Below, piece after piece: positions 1 to 10,539 of a stretch of DNA of 64,000 bases (its first letter is position 1; every line of letters starts with the position of its first letter). This DNA is from Macrophomina tecta (Eukaryota; Ascomycota; Dothideomycetes; Botryosphaeriales; Botryosphaeriaceae), in NCBI GenBank assembly GCA_024180945.1, contig JAKSGN010000036.1:1674001-1738000 (forward strand). The letters are read 5' to 3'. The translations under genes and the position numbers were made by a program. The notes below the pieces were generated by a model, which was not told where the DNA came from, ran no database searches, and saw only the letters and a list, made by a program, of their open reading frames with translations.

Positions 1-790
1 AGAGGTCGAAGAAGAGCTTGCCGCCGTGCTCCATCTCATGCTGCATCGTTCCGCTGCGCTTGAAGGTGTGGCGAGAGCGGATGATGAGGGCGAGGTAGTG
101 GGCCCGAAGCTTGCTGTCGGTGTCGGGGGTGTTAGCGTAGGCATAGCGGGCGGAAGCCAGGATGGTGCTGCACTGGATGCCGGACTGCAGGCCCTGCTTG
201 CGGAGAGCAAGGCGCTTGAGCTCATCCAGACCGTACTTCTCGGCAGTGCAGTAGATGACGGTGTCCTTGAGGATCATGCCCATGCCGTTCACGTAGACGG
301 TGGTTTCGCCCTGGCTGGCATCCTCAAGACGCCAGCTGTTCCTCTTCTTGTCGTGCTCCAGGCGGGGGTAGTAGTCGCCCTTGTACAGGTACTCCAGGAC
401 GGACGAGAAGATCTCGGGCTCCTCGTCGGGCAGGTCGATGCGCCTGGCAGACGAGTTGAAGAACTGGCCCTTGCAGACAGCCTGGAAGTAGGACGAGTGG
501 CAGAGGACGTCCTCGTGAGCGGCGAACAGGCGCTGGTCGCGCCCAACGCTGATGGTGATGATGGCTGAGGTCAGGGCACTGGACGATGTGAGCAACGGTC
601 CGACGCAAAGAGCGAAGAGGCGGAGGACTTACGGGCTGGCGGTACCGCTCGAAGGGGCGGACTTGACGTCGACCTCGGCCCTGCGTGCCATGGAGGGAGT
701 GTGGCTGATGGACATCTTCCGCTTGCCGCTGGACTCCTTGCCCACACGGTGCTGGGAAACGCTCGCAGCGCGTCGCCGGGAGCCGAACAT
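1..790 (-). CDS. BTB/POZ domain protein (3' end beyond the window)
   Basis: The start ATG is at 790. Exon 1 is 790-633 and exon 2 begins at 548 and is still open at base 1, so the C-terminus is missing. The intron (632-549) has GTAAGT and CAG ends and the phases match (2 nt + 1 nt). After a basic 50-residue leader, exon 2 reads AAHEDVLCHSSYFQAVC, then a run of the type IDLPDEEPEIF, then LEYLYKGDYYPRL. This is the core of a fungal BTB/POZ fold, a dimerisation domain often used in substrate adaptors or transcription-linked proteins. The following helical part (EKYGLDELKRLALRK) fits the segment after the BTB core. No second domain is visible, so the cellular role cannot be stated. Other introns beyond the edge are possible. 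Confidence 0.8.
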
Positions 791-3700
791 GGTGAGGTGT
801 GTTCTGGAAGGTCGTGGTCGTGGTCGCGGATCCGCAATGGAGGAAGCGGCTCGGGGTGGGTGGGCCAGCCGCCTTTATAGATGGCGCGGACAGGCAGCAC
901 TGGGCAGGTACAGGGCTGAGGGCGATCGGTGGACCTAGGCAGCACTTCGGCGCAGGGTGGAAGGGAGAGCTCAGACGAGCACGGTCTTGGTTATACGTGA
1001 AGCTATGGCCGGTGGCTTGGGCGCACAGACGCGTGGGGGAGGTGATTGGACGCGTTCGCGATGGAGACACGGCAACGCGATATCAGGTGGCCGCGGGGCT
1101 GACTCAAGATGTGACTCGTCTCGGTAAGGACTGATGCAAGCACACCCTGGGGAAACGGAGCGGACAAGGGCGCAGCAGGGCAAGGGGGTGCGGGCTAGCT
1201 AGGTTTCACGCCGTCTGCGGCTTGCACGGAAAAGGACTCTGGGCTCTGCAGGTCGACGTCGGGCACAGGGCCGCATTAAATGGCCGGCGGGCGCTGGGCG
1301 GCCGCTCACCGCTGCAGCAAAACGCAGCGTGACGGAGATGATGGCCGCCAAAATTTTTCACACATGCTGGTGATGCGCGGAGGACAGCGCATCGGCTGCC
1401 TCCTGCGGGACCCTGCCCTCTGGGTCACCACGTCCGAGCCCCCCTGGCCGGCGCGCCTGATGCAGCCTAGCCCTGCTCCTCCCGCCGCTCCGAGCAGGGA
1501 TGGCGCGCCCCCCACAGGCCAAGCCAAGCCAGAGGCCCGCGCGTGCAGCCGATCGCTCGTTTCGCAGCCCGCTCGCCTGCCTGTCACGTTCACCGTCTCT
1601 TGTCGCCCGCCCGCCCTCGTCCAATTGCCGCCGCCCGCCCTCCTCACCGCACGCCTGCACACCACCATGCGGCCCGATGTTCAGAAATCTCTGCGACACA
1701 TATACACGTACGCGCCGCCAGGAGAGTGAGGCAGCGCCCTGCCCGGCCGTGACGCTGCGCTCGTTGCGTGCACGCGAGCTTGCCACACCACCGCTGGCCG
1801 TGCCGCGCCGCCAGAGCACACCGGCATGAGGCCTATACAAGACCGCTGAGCGCCTCCCCTTTTTTTCTTGGCCGCTGCTTGAATCCAAATCATCAAAGCG
1901 TCGTGCTGCTTCCGACGATCCGCGCGCTCGAACCAGCAGCATCTCCTTTCCTAGTGCCTTGAGCCGCGCATTGCTGCGCGTCTCCTCTGTTCTGTGGCCG
2001 TGATATGCTGATGTGCGCCTCACCGCCCGCCAGCAGTGTCTCGCATCACGTCTCAAGCGAGCGACCGCTCAGCAATCCTTCGCTCGCGACTCGCAGTCTG
2101 AGCGTGGTGATCTCGCACATCGTGGGTCTTCTGGAGGATCGATGTCGACAACGCGACAAAGCGCCTCGCCAGGCCCACTTTGCGTCCGACCGCTCCTTCG
2201 GATCCCACGCATGACGGCCAACAGCCAGTGCGCGCCGTTGAACGGTCGAAAACAAAACCCTACGTGTCCATCAAGCCTCCGGTCCGCTTCACACCGCCGC
2301 ATCAACAAAAATTCATGCGCACCCCGTGCCGCTCGCGTCCCCAAAACAAGGTGTTTCTCCCTCGCCTCTCGACATGCCCGTCAAGGCACCCGCTCCGACT
2401 TCGAAAATTGGAGGGCTTCCAGAAGCTTTGGAGCTTTGACGAAACCGCACGCCCGCCGCGCCAGCGCCTCGCGGAATCCGGAATCTGCGCTTTGACCGCA
2501 CTTTCGAAGGCGAGAACTCGGAGTTGAGATGACTAAGGAGATGGGGGCTTCCTGAGACCGTGCCTCTCACGGCGAACAAGGTGAAAACTGCGGCCGCCTT
2601 GTCGCAGGACGATTCATGCTATTAGGCCTTTCTTTCTTCTCTCCCCTCCGACTGTTTTGATTCTCTCAGTGGCTCAGCAGCGAGCATTCGACCAAACTAG
2701 TTTCACCCCGGCATCGGACGGATACCCATCCATGACTTCCCCGAAATTCCCAATCTGCCTTGCCGGTCGGCGGCTCGTCTATCCAAGCCATCGGGGTGGA
2801 CCGGGACTAGGAACTGAAACGCACTGACGTTGGGCCTGTGCGTGCATACGGACTTAAGCCCTCCGCCCGGATGGGTAGTGGTTAATGTGCTACTGCTCCC
2901 ATCCTCAACGCTTGTCCCGCCGCCGGACGAACCCTTCATCTCCAGCTCTCCAGGCGTTGTGCATCTGACTACGCCCCACACGTGGTCTCACAGACAGTAT
3001 CTCTGCTCGCCTCACTGGATGCTCCAGGATTCAATATTCCCGCTATTCGTCCTGCTCCAGGGCACGGGAGTCAGTTGCGTCTGTACGCGCTTCGAATCCC
3101 GCTGTGGTCCAATGCCTGACGGATTCTCATTACTAGCATGCTTTGCATCTAACGTTTGCATATTCTCCGAAAATACACGTCGTATCCGCTTCGCAATCGG
3201 CGGTGGCGTGAATGTCGGTCTGGGAGAAAGTGTTGAATTTCACTTCATTTGTGCGCGTTACTCGGCTCGAGATGCACCTTATCACCATGACCCTGGAATT
3301 CGCGGCACAGTCGGGCTTTTCAGAAAGCGTAAGTTACGTCCTATCTGCCGCGCGTATCTCGTTGAATATAGCAATGAAAGTTCGGTTATCAAAGCTCGGT
3401 CGGTTCTCAACAGAGAGGCTGATCATCGGCTTGAATTCCCCCTTCTCATCCTCTCTTTGCGCTTCTCTTGGCCCCCTTCTCTTCATTGCAGCTTTCTATC
3501 AGAAACAAAGGCTGTATGCGACCATTGTCTCTATCTCATCTCAATTTTAGCATCATTGTGAGCTTCCTCGAGCTCTCCACTTCAGATCTCAACAAGTGGA
3601 AGTCTGAAAAGTATATCCGCCATACCGGCCTGCACCTCTGTTCCCGCAGACCTCACGGTACGAAATCCGCCCACGCTGAAGAGGTCATCTCGCGTGTCTT

Positions 3701-4937
3701 GAGTGAACGCCTGAACCGTTGTTCGACCGCATGCCCGCAAACATATTCGGAAGCTTTTAGCTCGCAAGTTTCCTTGCTACCAAGCATTCACCCAACAAAA
3801 GCGAAGATGAAGGCTTTTTTTTCACGACGGTTCGAATATTGCTTGGCTGACGACTGTGCCGTTGCCGCCGTTGCTTCACGCGATCGTACCTGCATCAGTT
3901 GCCACCGGACGGAAAAGCCGCCGAAGTTCCCCGGCAAGTAGTTGCACCTAAATCTGACTTTCATCAAACTTCCAAGATGGAGCGTTCATCTGCACCCTGA
4001 CTATTTCAGACGCAACATCACGTACGATGTCGAGCTCGACAGTTCTGCGACGATACAGGTATCTCTCCCGCAGTGATCAAAGCATTCTTCACTTCGTGCT
4101 TGTCATACCATGCAAAGTCTTGATCGATGCCGCCCGGCAAATGCCTCCAGTCTCGATGCACGGTAGAGATTACCGGGAGCAACCTCGCAATGCAGTAGTC
4201 AACAACACGTTACCTACCACACATTCGCTAACGGGGAGTTTTTTTGTCGCACGCGCCATTGCACGCACTCGCGCTTGCGAAATCAAGTGGGTTTGTGCAC
4301 ATGATCAGTGCACCAGGATGGCGCCAACGGCCTTTCGCTTCCTTCGGCGCCGCGGATCCAGAGCTGGCACTGGCGGCGACCACGACGCGAAGCGCTGTTG
4401 AGAGCGACCTGCGATCCACCGATAAGGCTGACGAAAAACGGAATTTGCCCTTAAAGTGAACAGAGCGCGGGAAGTGGAGTCGAGGAGGATTTGCCTGTTC
4501 TGGGTAATCGTCGGGGATGCTCGAGCATCAAACACGCTGCGCGGTGGTTGGTGGTGGCTGGGTGCACGAACGCACGGCTGATCACCTGGCGTTTTTGCCA
4601 TCGCTGCGGTCTGTAAGATGGTCGCGGCAGATATATCCGCTCTACCGAAAGGATGTGGAGTCTTCCAGACTTGGGTATGGCAACGCAGATTATTGTACAG
4701 CGTGTTCTGGGGCGAAGAAGATCTGGGGCCATTGCGGTGGCGAGTTGATGGTCACAATGGGACTGTCGGCGCACACCAGTGCTTTTTTTTTTTTTTTTTT
4801 TTAAGATAGTAGAAGTCCAAACATCCATTCAAATGCGAATATTCATAGAATGCCGACTGCATCCTCGTTCCACCAACCTAGTTGCGGTTCTCTTGCATGA
4901 GTGTTGAACCCCGGGCCGGATACTTCATGTCATCACT
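791..4937. other. 4.1-kb intergenic stretch without a supported gene
   Basis: Both strands were read. Open frames of up to 243 codons exist (for example 2830-3561, plus), but they lack family motifs, use non-ATG starts or overlap each other in GC-rich sequence. A 20-nt T run lies at 4783-4802. The part next to 790 should hold the promoter of the BTB gene. The rest may be non-coding RNA or degraded sequence; nothing specific can be shown. Confidence 0.55.
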
Positions 4938-6659
4938 TCACGCCCATATGAGATCGCCCCAACTTGGATGATCATCTGAAGTGACAGAACCCTCGAAATA
5001 GCCTCCGGTTCCTCTGGCCCGAGATATCCAGCTGCCTTCCAAGCCCCTGCGGACTACGTACTCGTAGTAAAGCACGTTCCATGCTGGTAGTGAACTGCGT
5101 ATCCCAAACGACTCTGTAGATATCTCACTCCAAGGACCGCCAACCAAAACCGCTTCGCAGCGATACCACTTCGGATCATACGGCACAGTTTGGTTAAGAT
5201 TGAAAGCCGCCGCATACTCACCCGCTTTCAGCAGCAAGTTGTCCCCAAGCGAGTAAAGATCAGAGCCTTGCGACTGCGCGACGCGCGCTCCATACGCCGA
5301 CCACGCAATACCAGACTGCGTGTGACCTACGTGACCCCAACGAGCCCATCAGCTGAACAGTCCGGGAACGGAGGATCAACTTCGCTCTTTTTTTTTCTTT
5401 TGGCAAAAAAAAATAGAAAAAAAAAAAGACAAGAGACTCACCCTGATCCCTCCCCGCCTCCACAGATTGCCCCGTCGACGGCTCATACATCGCCAGCACG
5501 CCCGCACACGGATCCCGCACGAACGCGTTCACCGCGTAGTTGTACAACGCCACGTCGTCCAGATAGACTGCAAAGCTCAGCAGCGCTTTAATGCTGACCA
5601 TCCCGTAGTTGGCCTGCCCGCTCGCCGACGCCGCCGTCTGCCGCGCGAACAGCCAGTACAGCGCCGCCGAGAAGCCGCTGCCGCCCCGCCACGAGGACCC
5701 CGCCTCCGTCCAGTTCGCCGTGTGCCGCAGCAGCTCGGCCGCGTTGACGAGCAGGTCGCCCTCGAGGCCGATGAGGAGCGAGCGGTCGATGCCAATGATT
5801 GCGGTCAGGTTCGTGCCCCAGGCGTCGAGGATGCGCGCGCTCAGCGCCGAGTGCGAAGTGTTGCGCGTGATGGTGTACATGAGCGCGTTTTGCCACGCGG
5901 CGCGCGCGTCCGCGGTGAGGGAGCTGTAGTTGCTGGCTGAGCCGCCCCGCGAGAGGATGGCGTGGGGGCCCCGCATGGTGTAGGTGGACTGCGAGAAGGG
6001 GTCGGCGCTGAAGGCAGCGTAGGCCTGGGGACTTGTCAGCTTTTCTTTTGGTGTGGTGATAATGACGACAATGACGATGGGGATGTAGTGTGTGGCCGTC
6101 GCTGTTCTTCTGCAACCCCCTCCCCCCTCTTTTCGGCACATTTCCTGCCTTGACCCCACTGCGGGCGATTTGCCATATGCTGGAATACTAAAACACTAGG
6201 TGCTTTGGACAGGCTCGCAGTCGTAGCAGTCGTTCGGGTGCAAGCGTCTAGAGGCATTAGGTACACTTCCGGCCGGACGACTGCTACAACTTCCTGCACC
6301 CAATGCACACTTTCCTGCTTGGTCTCAAGAAGGAACACATGCAACTTGCTTAGTCGAGATATGTGAGAATAGCAAGTAATATAAAGAAGCAGGGTGGAGG
6401 TTTAGCGGACGCCGCCCGGGAGGGGGTCACTTACAGAAGCCCAGGGCTCAATCCCTTCGAGGACGCCGGTGCGGATCCGGTCGAGGTCTTCGCGTGTATG
6501 CCAGATACCTGGATGGACGAAATCGCCTGGGCGAGCTTTGAGGAAAGAGGTTACATCGGATGCGGTAGGGTTAAGGGGGTAAACAGAACCGAAGACGCTA
6601 GGTATCTCGAGGACGGCCGGGAGAACCTGGGGAAGGAAAGCTAGTAGTACGCATTTCAT
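4938..6659 (-). CDS. Secreted alginate-lyase-like polysaccharide lyase
   Basis: Three exons, 6659-6435, 6024-5442 and 5326-4938, join in frame (phases 0 and 1) into 398 aa. The start is the ATG at 6659, since the longer reading upstream begins with GTG. A hydrophobic signal peptide (MKCVLLAFLPQVLPA) opens the protein. Residues 45-70 contain HPGIWHTREDLDRIR and then EPWA, and the second exon starts AYAAFSADPFSQ. This is the usual N-terminus of fungal proteins with the alginate lyase (alpha/alpha toroid) fold. Further family motifs are DAWGTNL, the GLEGDLL helix, NYGMVSIKALLS and, across intron 2, GRDQGHTQSGIAW. Such enzymes cleave uronic-acid polysaccharides by beta-elimination; the substrate here is unknown. 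Intron 1 is long (410 nt) and intron 2 holds A/T runs. The gene lies just downstream of the broken GH27 gene on the same strand. Confidence 0.8.
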
Positions 6660-7663
6660 CAATGCCGTGTGCACCTCAGAGAAATATCAGATCAATTATC
6701 GACAAAAGTTCGTAGTCTTCTTGCTTTACCCTCATGATGGTAGACGGTTTGCTTTCTGGTTTAATTTGCCAATGAGGCGGGTTTTACCTCCGGAGTAACT
6801 TTGTCAGGGCCTTAGAGATAATGAATCCTTAACCGTGAGCTAATGGGCTACGTATTTGTATCTCCACACTATTGGAATTTATTTATGTTTGTTTAAGGTG
6901 CTGTTATGGCTAAGATGTATTCGGCATCCGACGATTCCGGGCACCTCCGGGACTTGCTCCGCATCCCGCTGATATTTTCAATTTATCGGTTAAAGATGAG
7001 GACCTTGGTTTGATGCATCTCTACGCCACCACTCCAATTCCCCCGCACCTCTGGCAGATCGAAGCCAGCCCAGACATCTCTGACGCGATACCCCTGATCG
7101 CCACTGAGCCCAGGAACCTGTCCCAGCGGGACACTGATAGTTGTAGTTGAGTTTTCCTCGTTGAGCACCAACACAACCGTCCTGTCGGCGCTCAGTGGGC
7201 CCGCCCAAATCTGGGTTTTCTTCTCCTGGCTGAGGGCTTCCAAATAAGTCACCGCCTTCCCCAGTCCATCCTGCGAGATCCCAATGATATCAGGATTCTT
7301 GAGCACGTCCAGGCTCTCTTCGGAGAGAACTCTCAAGTCGGCTCCGATGATCAAGGGTGACTTGAGTGCAGCCCAGAAACTTTGATGAGTCTGTTGTTGG
7401 TACAGGGTCATGTTGCTGTTACCGATCTCCAGCATGTCCATATCGGCCCAGCTCCCGGGTTTCTGGAATGCCGAGATCTCACGCATCTTGCGGATGATTG
7501 TGAGCACGCTGCAGCCGGCGTACCCCGTGTTGAGGCAATATGCGGTCTTGCACTATCCAGCAAGTGAGCATAATGCTCCGCCTGGCAGAGGAACTTTCCG
7601 AAGAACTCACAGCGCAGTCTTTCCCAGCGTCGCCAAACGTATCCGTAATGTCGCCCGACATGC

Positions 7664-7671
7664 GGTACGAC
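7664..7671. repeat. Target-site duplication, left copy
   Basis: GGTACGAC, identical to 10532-10539. On the minus strand it lies inside the GH27 coding exon. Confidence 0.93.
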
Positions 7672-7692
7672 CAGGGTGGCAATCAATTCAAT
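7672..7692 (+). repeat. hAT left terminal inverted repeat
   Basis: 21 bp beginning CAGGGTGGC, matching the reverse complement of 10511-10531 exactly and preceded by the 8-bp target duplication. Confidence 0.95.
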
Positions 7693-7805
7693 CAACGTCA
7701 ATATCGGGTCCAGATTGATTGATTGATAGGATTTTCCAATAAGGTCAAATTGATTGATCAATAAGGTGTTGATATTGATTGAATTGAATTGATTGACACA
7801 CGGTT
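7693..7805. repeat. Left subterminal ATTGATTGA repeat zone
   Basis: Many copies of TTGATTGA/TCAATCAA and GTCAATAT in both orientations between the inverted repeat and the transposase stop. Comparable clusters in hAT elements are transposase binding sites. Function here is inferred. Confidence 0.75.
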
Positions 7806-7908
7806 CACGTAGCAAAATCTCGTGATGCTTGGCATAGTGTTGAGATTGATAGCCATACAATCTAGCTAACTCTTGCTAGCTATAGCTACTCCCGCGTGTA
7901 TAGAGTCC

Positions 7909-10155
7909 TCAACTTCTTTCAATGATGCCTTCTGCGTTCCATGAGCGTAGTATCTGCCCAACTGCTATAGTATTGGCCTCCAGCCTATTGCGCAATGGCG
8001 TCACCATTTGTCCTGCCAAACTGAATATCCTCTCCACCTCTGCCGACATTGCCGGTATAGAAAAGAGGTCCAGAGCCATACGTGATAGGCGGGGGTATTG
8101 CTGGCGGCGTAGTATCCAGTAATCAACTGGATTGGTGACTGCGTCATCTGTAGGAGAGGTATCGAGCTGCCAGTAGGTGTACTCATCCTCGGTCAGATCT
8201 AGATGCTTGGTCCTCCTGGAGGCAGCAAGCCAGCTGTCAAATTCGCTGAGATGTTCGCGTTTACGCTTCTGCGGTAGCTGTGGGTCCTCAGCAATAGCAA
8301 TTGACTGATACTCATCCTTCCAGAGCTTTAGAACAGCTGCCTTTGCCTTCTTGATCCAGCTCTTCTTGAATGCCCACTGATCCTCAATCCACTCCCAGCG
8401 GTAGGCAGGGTGAAGGGCGCAAGCTGCGACGTAAGCTGGAGTATCATCAAGGAGCTGATAGTACTCATCTAGCTTAGCCCACCCCAAATTGATGTTCACC
8501 TTGAAGTGAGAGTCAGGATACTGATCTGTGCGGATCTTGACCTCCTCCAGCTTGTTCAACAGGTACTCCATGCATGGAAGGACTTCCCATAAGCCGCCAA
8601 ACCTACCACTAGTTGGGTTGGCTTGTAGCCTGATTGTGACTTCATGAAAAGGCTTCAAGATGGAGTGATATTCAGCAAGAGTTGCCCAATCATCTGAGGT
8701 TAGATAATCATCCACGATTGCCGGCTTGTTCTTTGTCTTAGCTGGCATTGGCTGAGTCCTACTAGCAGTGCGAGGCTTGACGTATTTATCCCATTCTTGA
8801 ACTTCGTGGAGGACGAGGGCGTCAATGACTGACTGTAGCTTGATTGCGCGCTCAATCATGGCGGAGGTAGAGTTCCATCGTGTCGCATTATCTTCTATAA
8901 CCTCGTAGGTAGGGCCGTTTTCGCCAGTCAACGCTTGCTCGTTCCGCTGAAGTTGGTGCAGTCTCTGATAGACAAGGTTTGAGCGCTGAATCCAGTGGAC
9001 GATATTGTGAAGCTTGCCGATAGGGCCCTTCTTGCGCCAGAGTAGGAGCTCAGCGAGTAGCTCCTTTGGCTGAGCGCAGTCGTTCTCGAACGCGTCAGCT
9101 TCCTTGCCAAAGAGGATCTGGCGGACTACCAGGTTTATGATATGGCCAATGCAGCGCAAGCGGCGGTGCTTGTGATTGAAGCCAAACTCTTCAGCTAGCG
9201 CGTCCATGCACGTGTCGTTGTTTGACGCGTTATCCGTGTCAAAGTAGCCAAGTTGCCCTCCAATGCCCCATTCCATAATTATCTGGGCTACCTCTTCCGC
9301 AAGGCTGTCACCAGTATGCCGTCCTTCGGCGTGTGGGAGGCCAATAAGGAACTTGCGAAGCGTGCCAGAGAACGTAAGGAAGAAGACGTTAATACCGAGT
9401 AGAGAGAGGTGATTACACGACGTCCAGCCGTCAAAGGCAAGGTGTATAAGGCCAGGTGAGCTCTGAAGAAGCTCAGCAACGATCCCTTTATGGCGGTTGA
9501 ATTCATCAAGTAGCCATTTACGAACAGTAGAGTGTGTTGGAAGGCTGCCAGTAGACGTTACTGCAGGATTCAAATAGCTAAGAACGCGCCTGAATCTCTC
9601 GCTTTCAAGCTTGCGGAAAGGAATGTTATCGGATGAGACCCAATCAGTGAGTAGTTGCTGGAAGTACGCCGGATTGAATGATGTGACAAGGCGATTGACA
9701 ATAGCCTGCTCTGAAGGCCTATTCGTATCCAGTCCAAGCCGCTGAGCAACTGAAATCTTGGCCCGTTTGACGTGACGCTTCCCTGTAGGATCCTCAACCT
9801 TGTGCTCAGTCACCAGGTGCCTTGCCTGATTATCAGTGCCAGCAGCAGCGAAGCTAGCTGGTTTGTGGGCTTTCTTGTGCACGCAGTACATACAGACCCA
9901 GCGGGTACGCCCTTCTACGTCCTCAATGTCATATGCGTGCTCCCAAGTCCACCCGCTGCGCTGCTTTGACTCTGTGACATGATATCCACGGAATTTCTGC
10001 CATGGGAAGTACTCCCACCCTTCGCGTACAGGTCCTCGGCCATCAACGGCAAGATTGGTGGGTTGCGCAGGATCTGAGTCCTGTTGAGAGGAAAAGAGGC
10101 TAGTGGGCGCGCTAGAGAGGCTTAAAACAGAGTGTTGATCGTTGCTAGAGTCCAT
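7909..10155 (-). CDS. hAT transposase (748 aa)
   Basis: An uninterrupted single-exon frame from the ATG at 10155. Residues 88-118 form a BED-like zinc finger (C88-x2-C91 and H113-x4-H118) for end binding. The RNase-H-like core shows FDGWTS with Asp near 242 and the second acidic segment FDTDNASN near 305-312. The C-terminus contains the hAT dimerisation block (RLSRMALDLFSIPAMS, then AEVERIFS with the catalytic Glu). The architecture and length resemble fungal hAT transposases of the Restless/Tol1-like type. It excises and reinserts the element by a cut-and-paste DDE reaction in the nucleus. There are no stops or frameshifts, so the protein may be active. It is transcribed in the same direction as the interrupted GH27 gene. 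Confidence 0.93.
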   Translation of the reverse strand: MDSSNDQHSVLSLSSAPTSLFSSQQDSDPAQPTNLAVDGRGPVREGWEYFPWQKFRGYHVTESKQRSGWTWEHAYDIEDVEGRTRWVCMYCVHKKAHKPASFAAAGTDNQARHLVTEHKVEDPTGKRHVKRAKISVAQRLGLDTNRPSEQAIVNRLVTSFNPAYFQQLLTDWVSSDNIPFRKLESERFRRVLSYLNPAVTSTGSLPTHSTVRKWLLDEFNRHKGIVAELLQSSPGLIHLAFDGWTSCNHLSLLGINVFFLTFSGTLRKFLIGLPHAEGRHTGDSLAEEVAQIIMEWGIGGQLGYFDTDNASNNDTCMDALAEEFGFNHKHRRLRCIGHIINLVVRQILFGKEADAFENDCAQPKELLAELLLWRKKGPIGKLHNIVHWIQRSNLVYQRLHQLQRNEQALTGENGPTYEVIEDNATRWNSTSAMIERAIKLQSVIDALVLHEVQEWDKYVKPRTASRTQPMPAKTKNKPAIVDDYLTSDDWATLAEYHSILKPFHEVTIRLQANPTSGRFGGLWEVLPCMEYLLNKLEEVKIRTDQYPDSHFKVNINLGWAKLDEYYQLLDDTPAYVAACALHPAYRWEWIEDQWAFKKSWIKKAKAAVLKLWKDEYQSIAIAEDPQLPQKRKREHLSEFDSWLAASRRTKHLDLTEDEYTYWQLDTSPTDDAVTNPVDYWILRRQQYPRLSRMALDLFSIPAMSAEVERIFSLAGQMVTPLRNRLEANTIAVGQILRSWNAEGIIERS

Positions 10156-10387
10156 CTTGATAGTGGGAGAGTTGCTGCTGAGCTGCTGAGAAAATGTAGA
10201 ACGGATCTGAAAGAGCAGATTCAGCTGTCCCTTCTAGCCATTCTGAGAGAGCGTTTATATACTAGCTGCCAAGAGAATGTGCCCGACACGTTGTGTGCCA
10301 AGAGTGTATCAGATAAAAGGCTAGCCTGACGTGGCTTGAGCGCCACAAGAGCGAGATGATCATCAAAGCTGCTTTCTATACAAGGTA

Positions 10388-10510
10388 AGCCGTCAATCAA
10401 TATCGTCAATCAACTGGCCCGGAGCAATTGATTGATTGACGAAAATGACAGACCTCAGTTGATTGATTGATTGCCAAGACATTGGTCAATATTGATTGAC
10501 CGTCAATATT
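10388..10510. repeat. Right subterminal ATTGATTGA repeat zone
   Basis: A mirror of the left zone: repeated ATTGATTGA, CGTCAATCAA and GTCAATATT units just inside the right inverted repeat, upstream of the transposase start. Confidence 0.75.
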
Positions 10511-10531
10511 ATTGAATTGATTGCCACCCTG
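10511..10531 (-). repeat. hAT right terminal inverted repeat
   Basis: 21 bp ending GCCACCCTG, the exact inverse of 7672-7692 and followed directly by the second copy of the 8-bp target duplication. Confidence 0.95.
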
Positions 10532-10539
10532 GGTACGAC
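10532..10539. repeat. Target-site duplication, right copy
   Basis: GGTACGAC directly after the right inverted repeat; the partner of 7664-7671. Confidence 0.93.

Larger units (their letters stand above)
7672..10531 (-). mobile_element. Complete hAT-family DNA transposon (2,860 bp)
   Basis: The ends are perfect 21-bp inverted repeats starting CAGGGTGGCAATCAATT. They are flanked by an exact 8-bp duplication GGTACGAC (7664-7671 and 10532-10539), the target-site size expected of hAT elements. A single long transposase gene fills most of the element. Both subterminal zones are packed with ATTGATTGA-type repeats. The perfect repeats, perfect duplication and open transposase indicate a young and possibly autonomous copy. 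Confidence 0.95.

Noticed and set aside
1358..2056. 232-codon minus-strand open frame
   Set aside because: Arg/Ala-rich, overlaps several other open frames in GC-rich sequence and matches no family.
2830..3561. 243-codon plus-strand open frame
   Set aside because: Starts with a non-ATG codon, has no motif, no signal of coding composition and no splice context; treated as chance.
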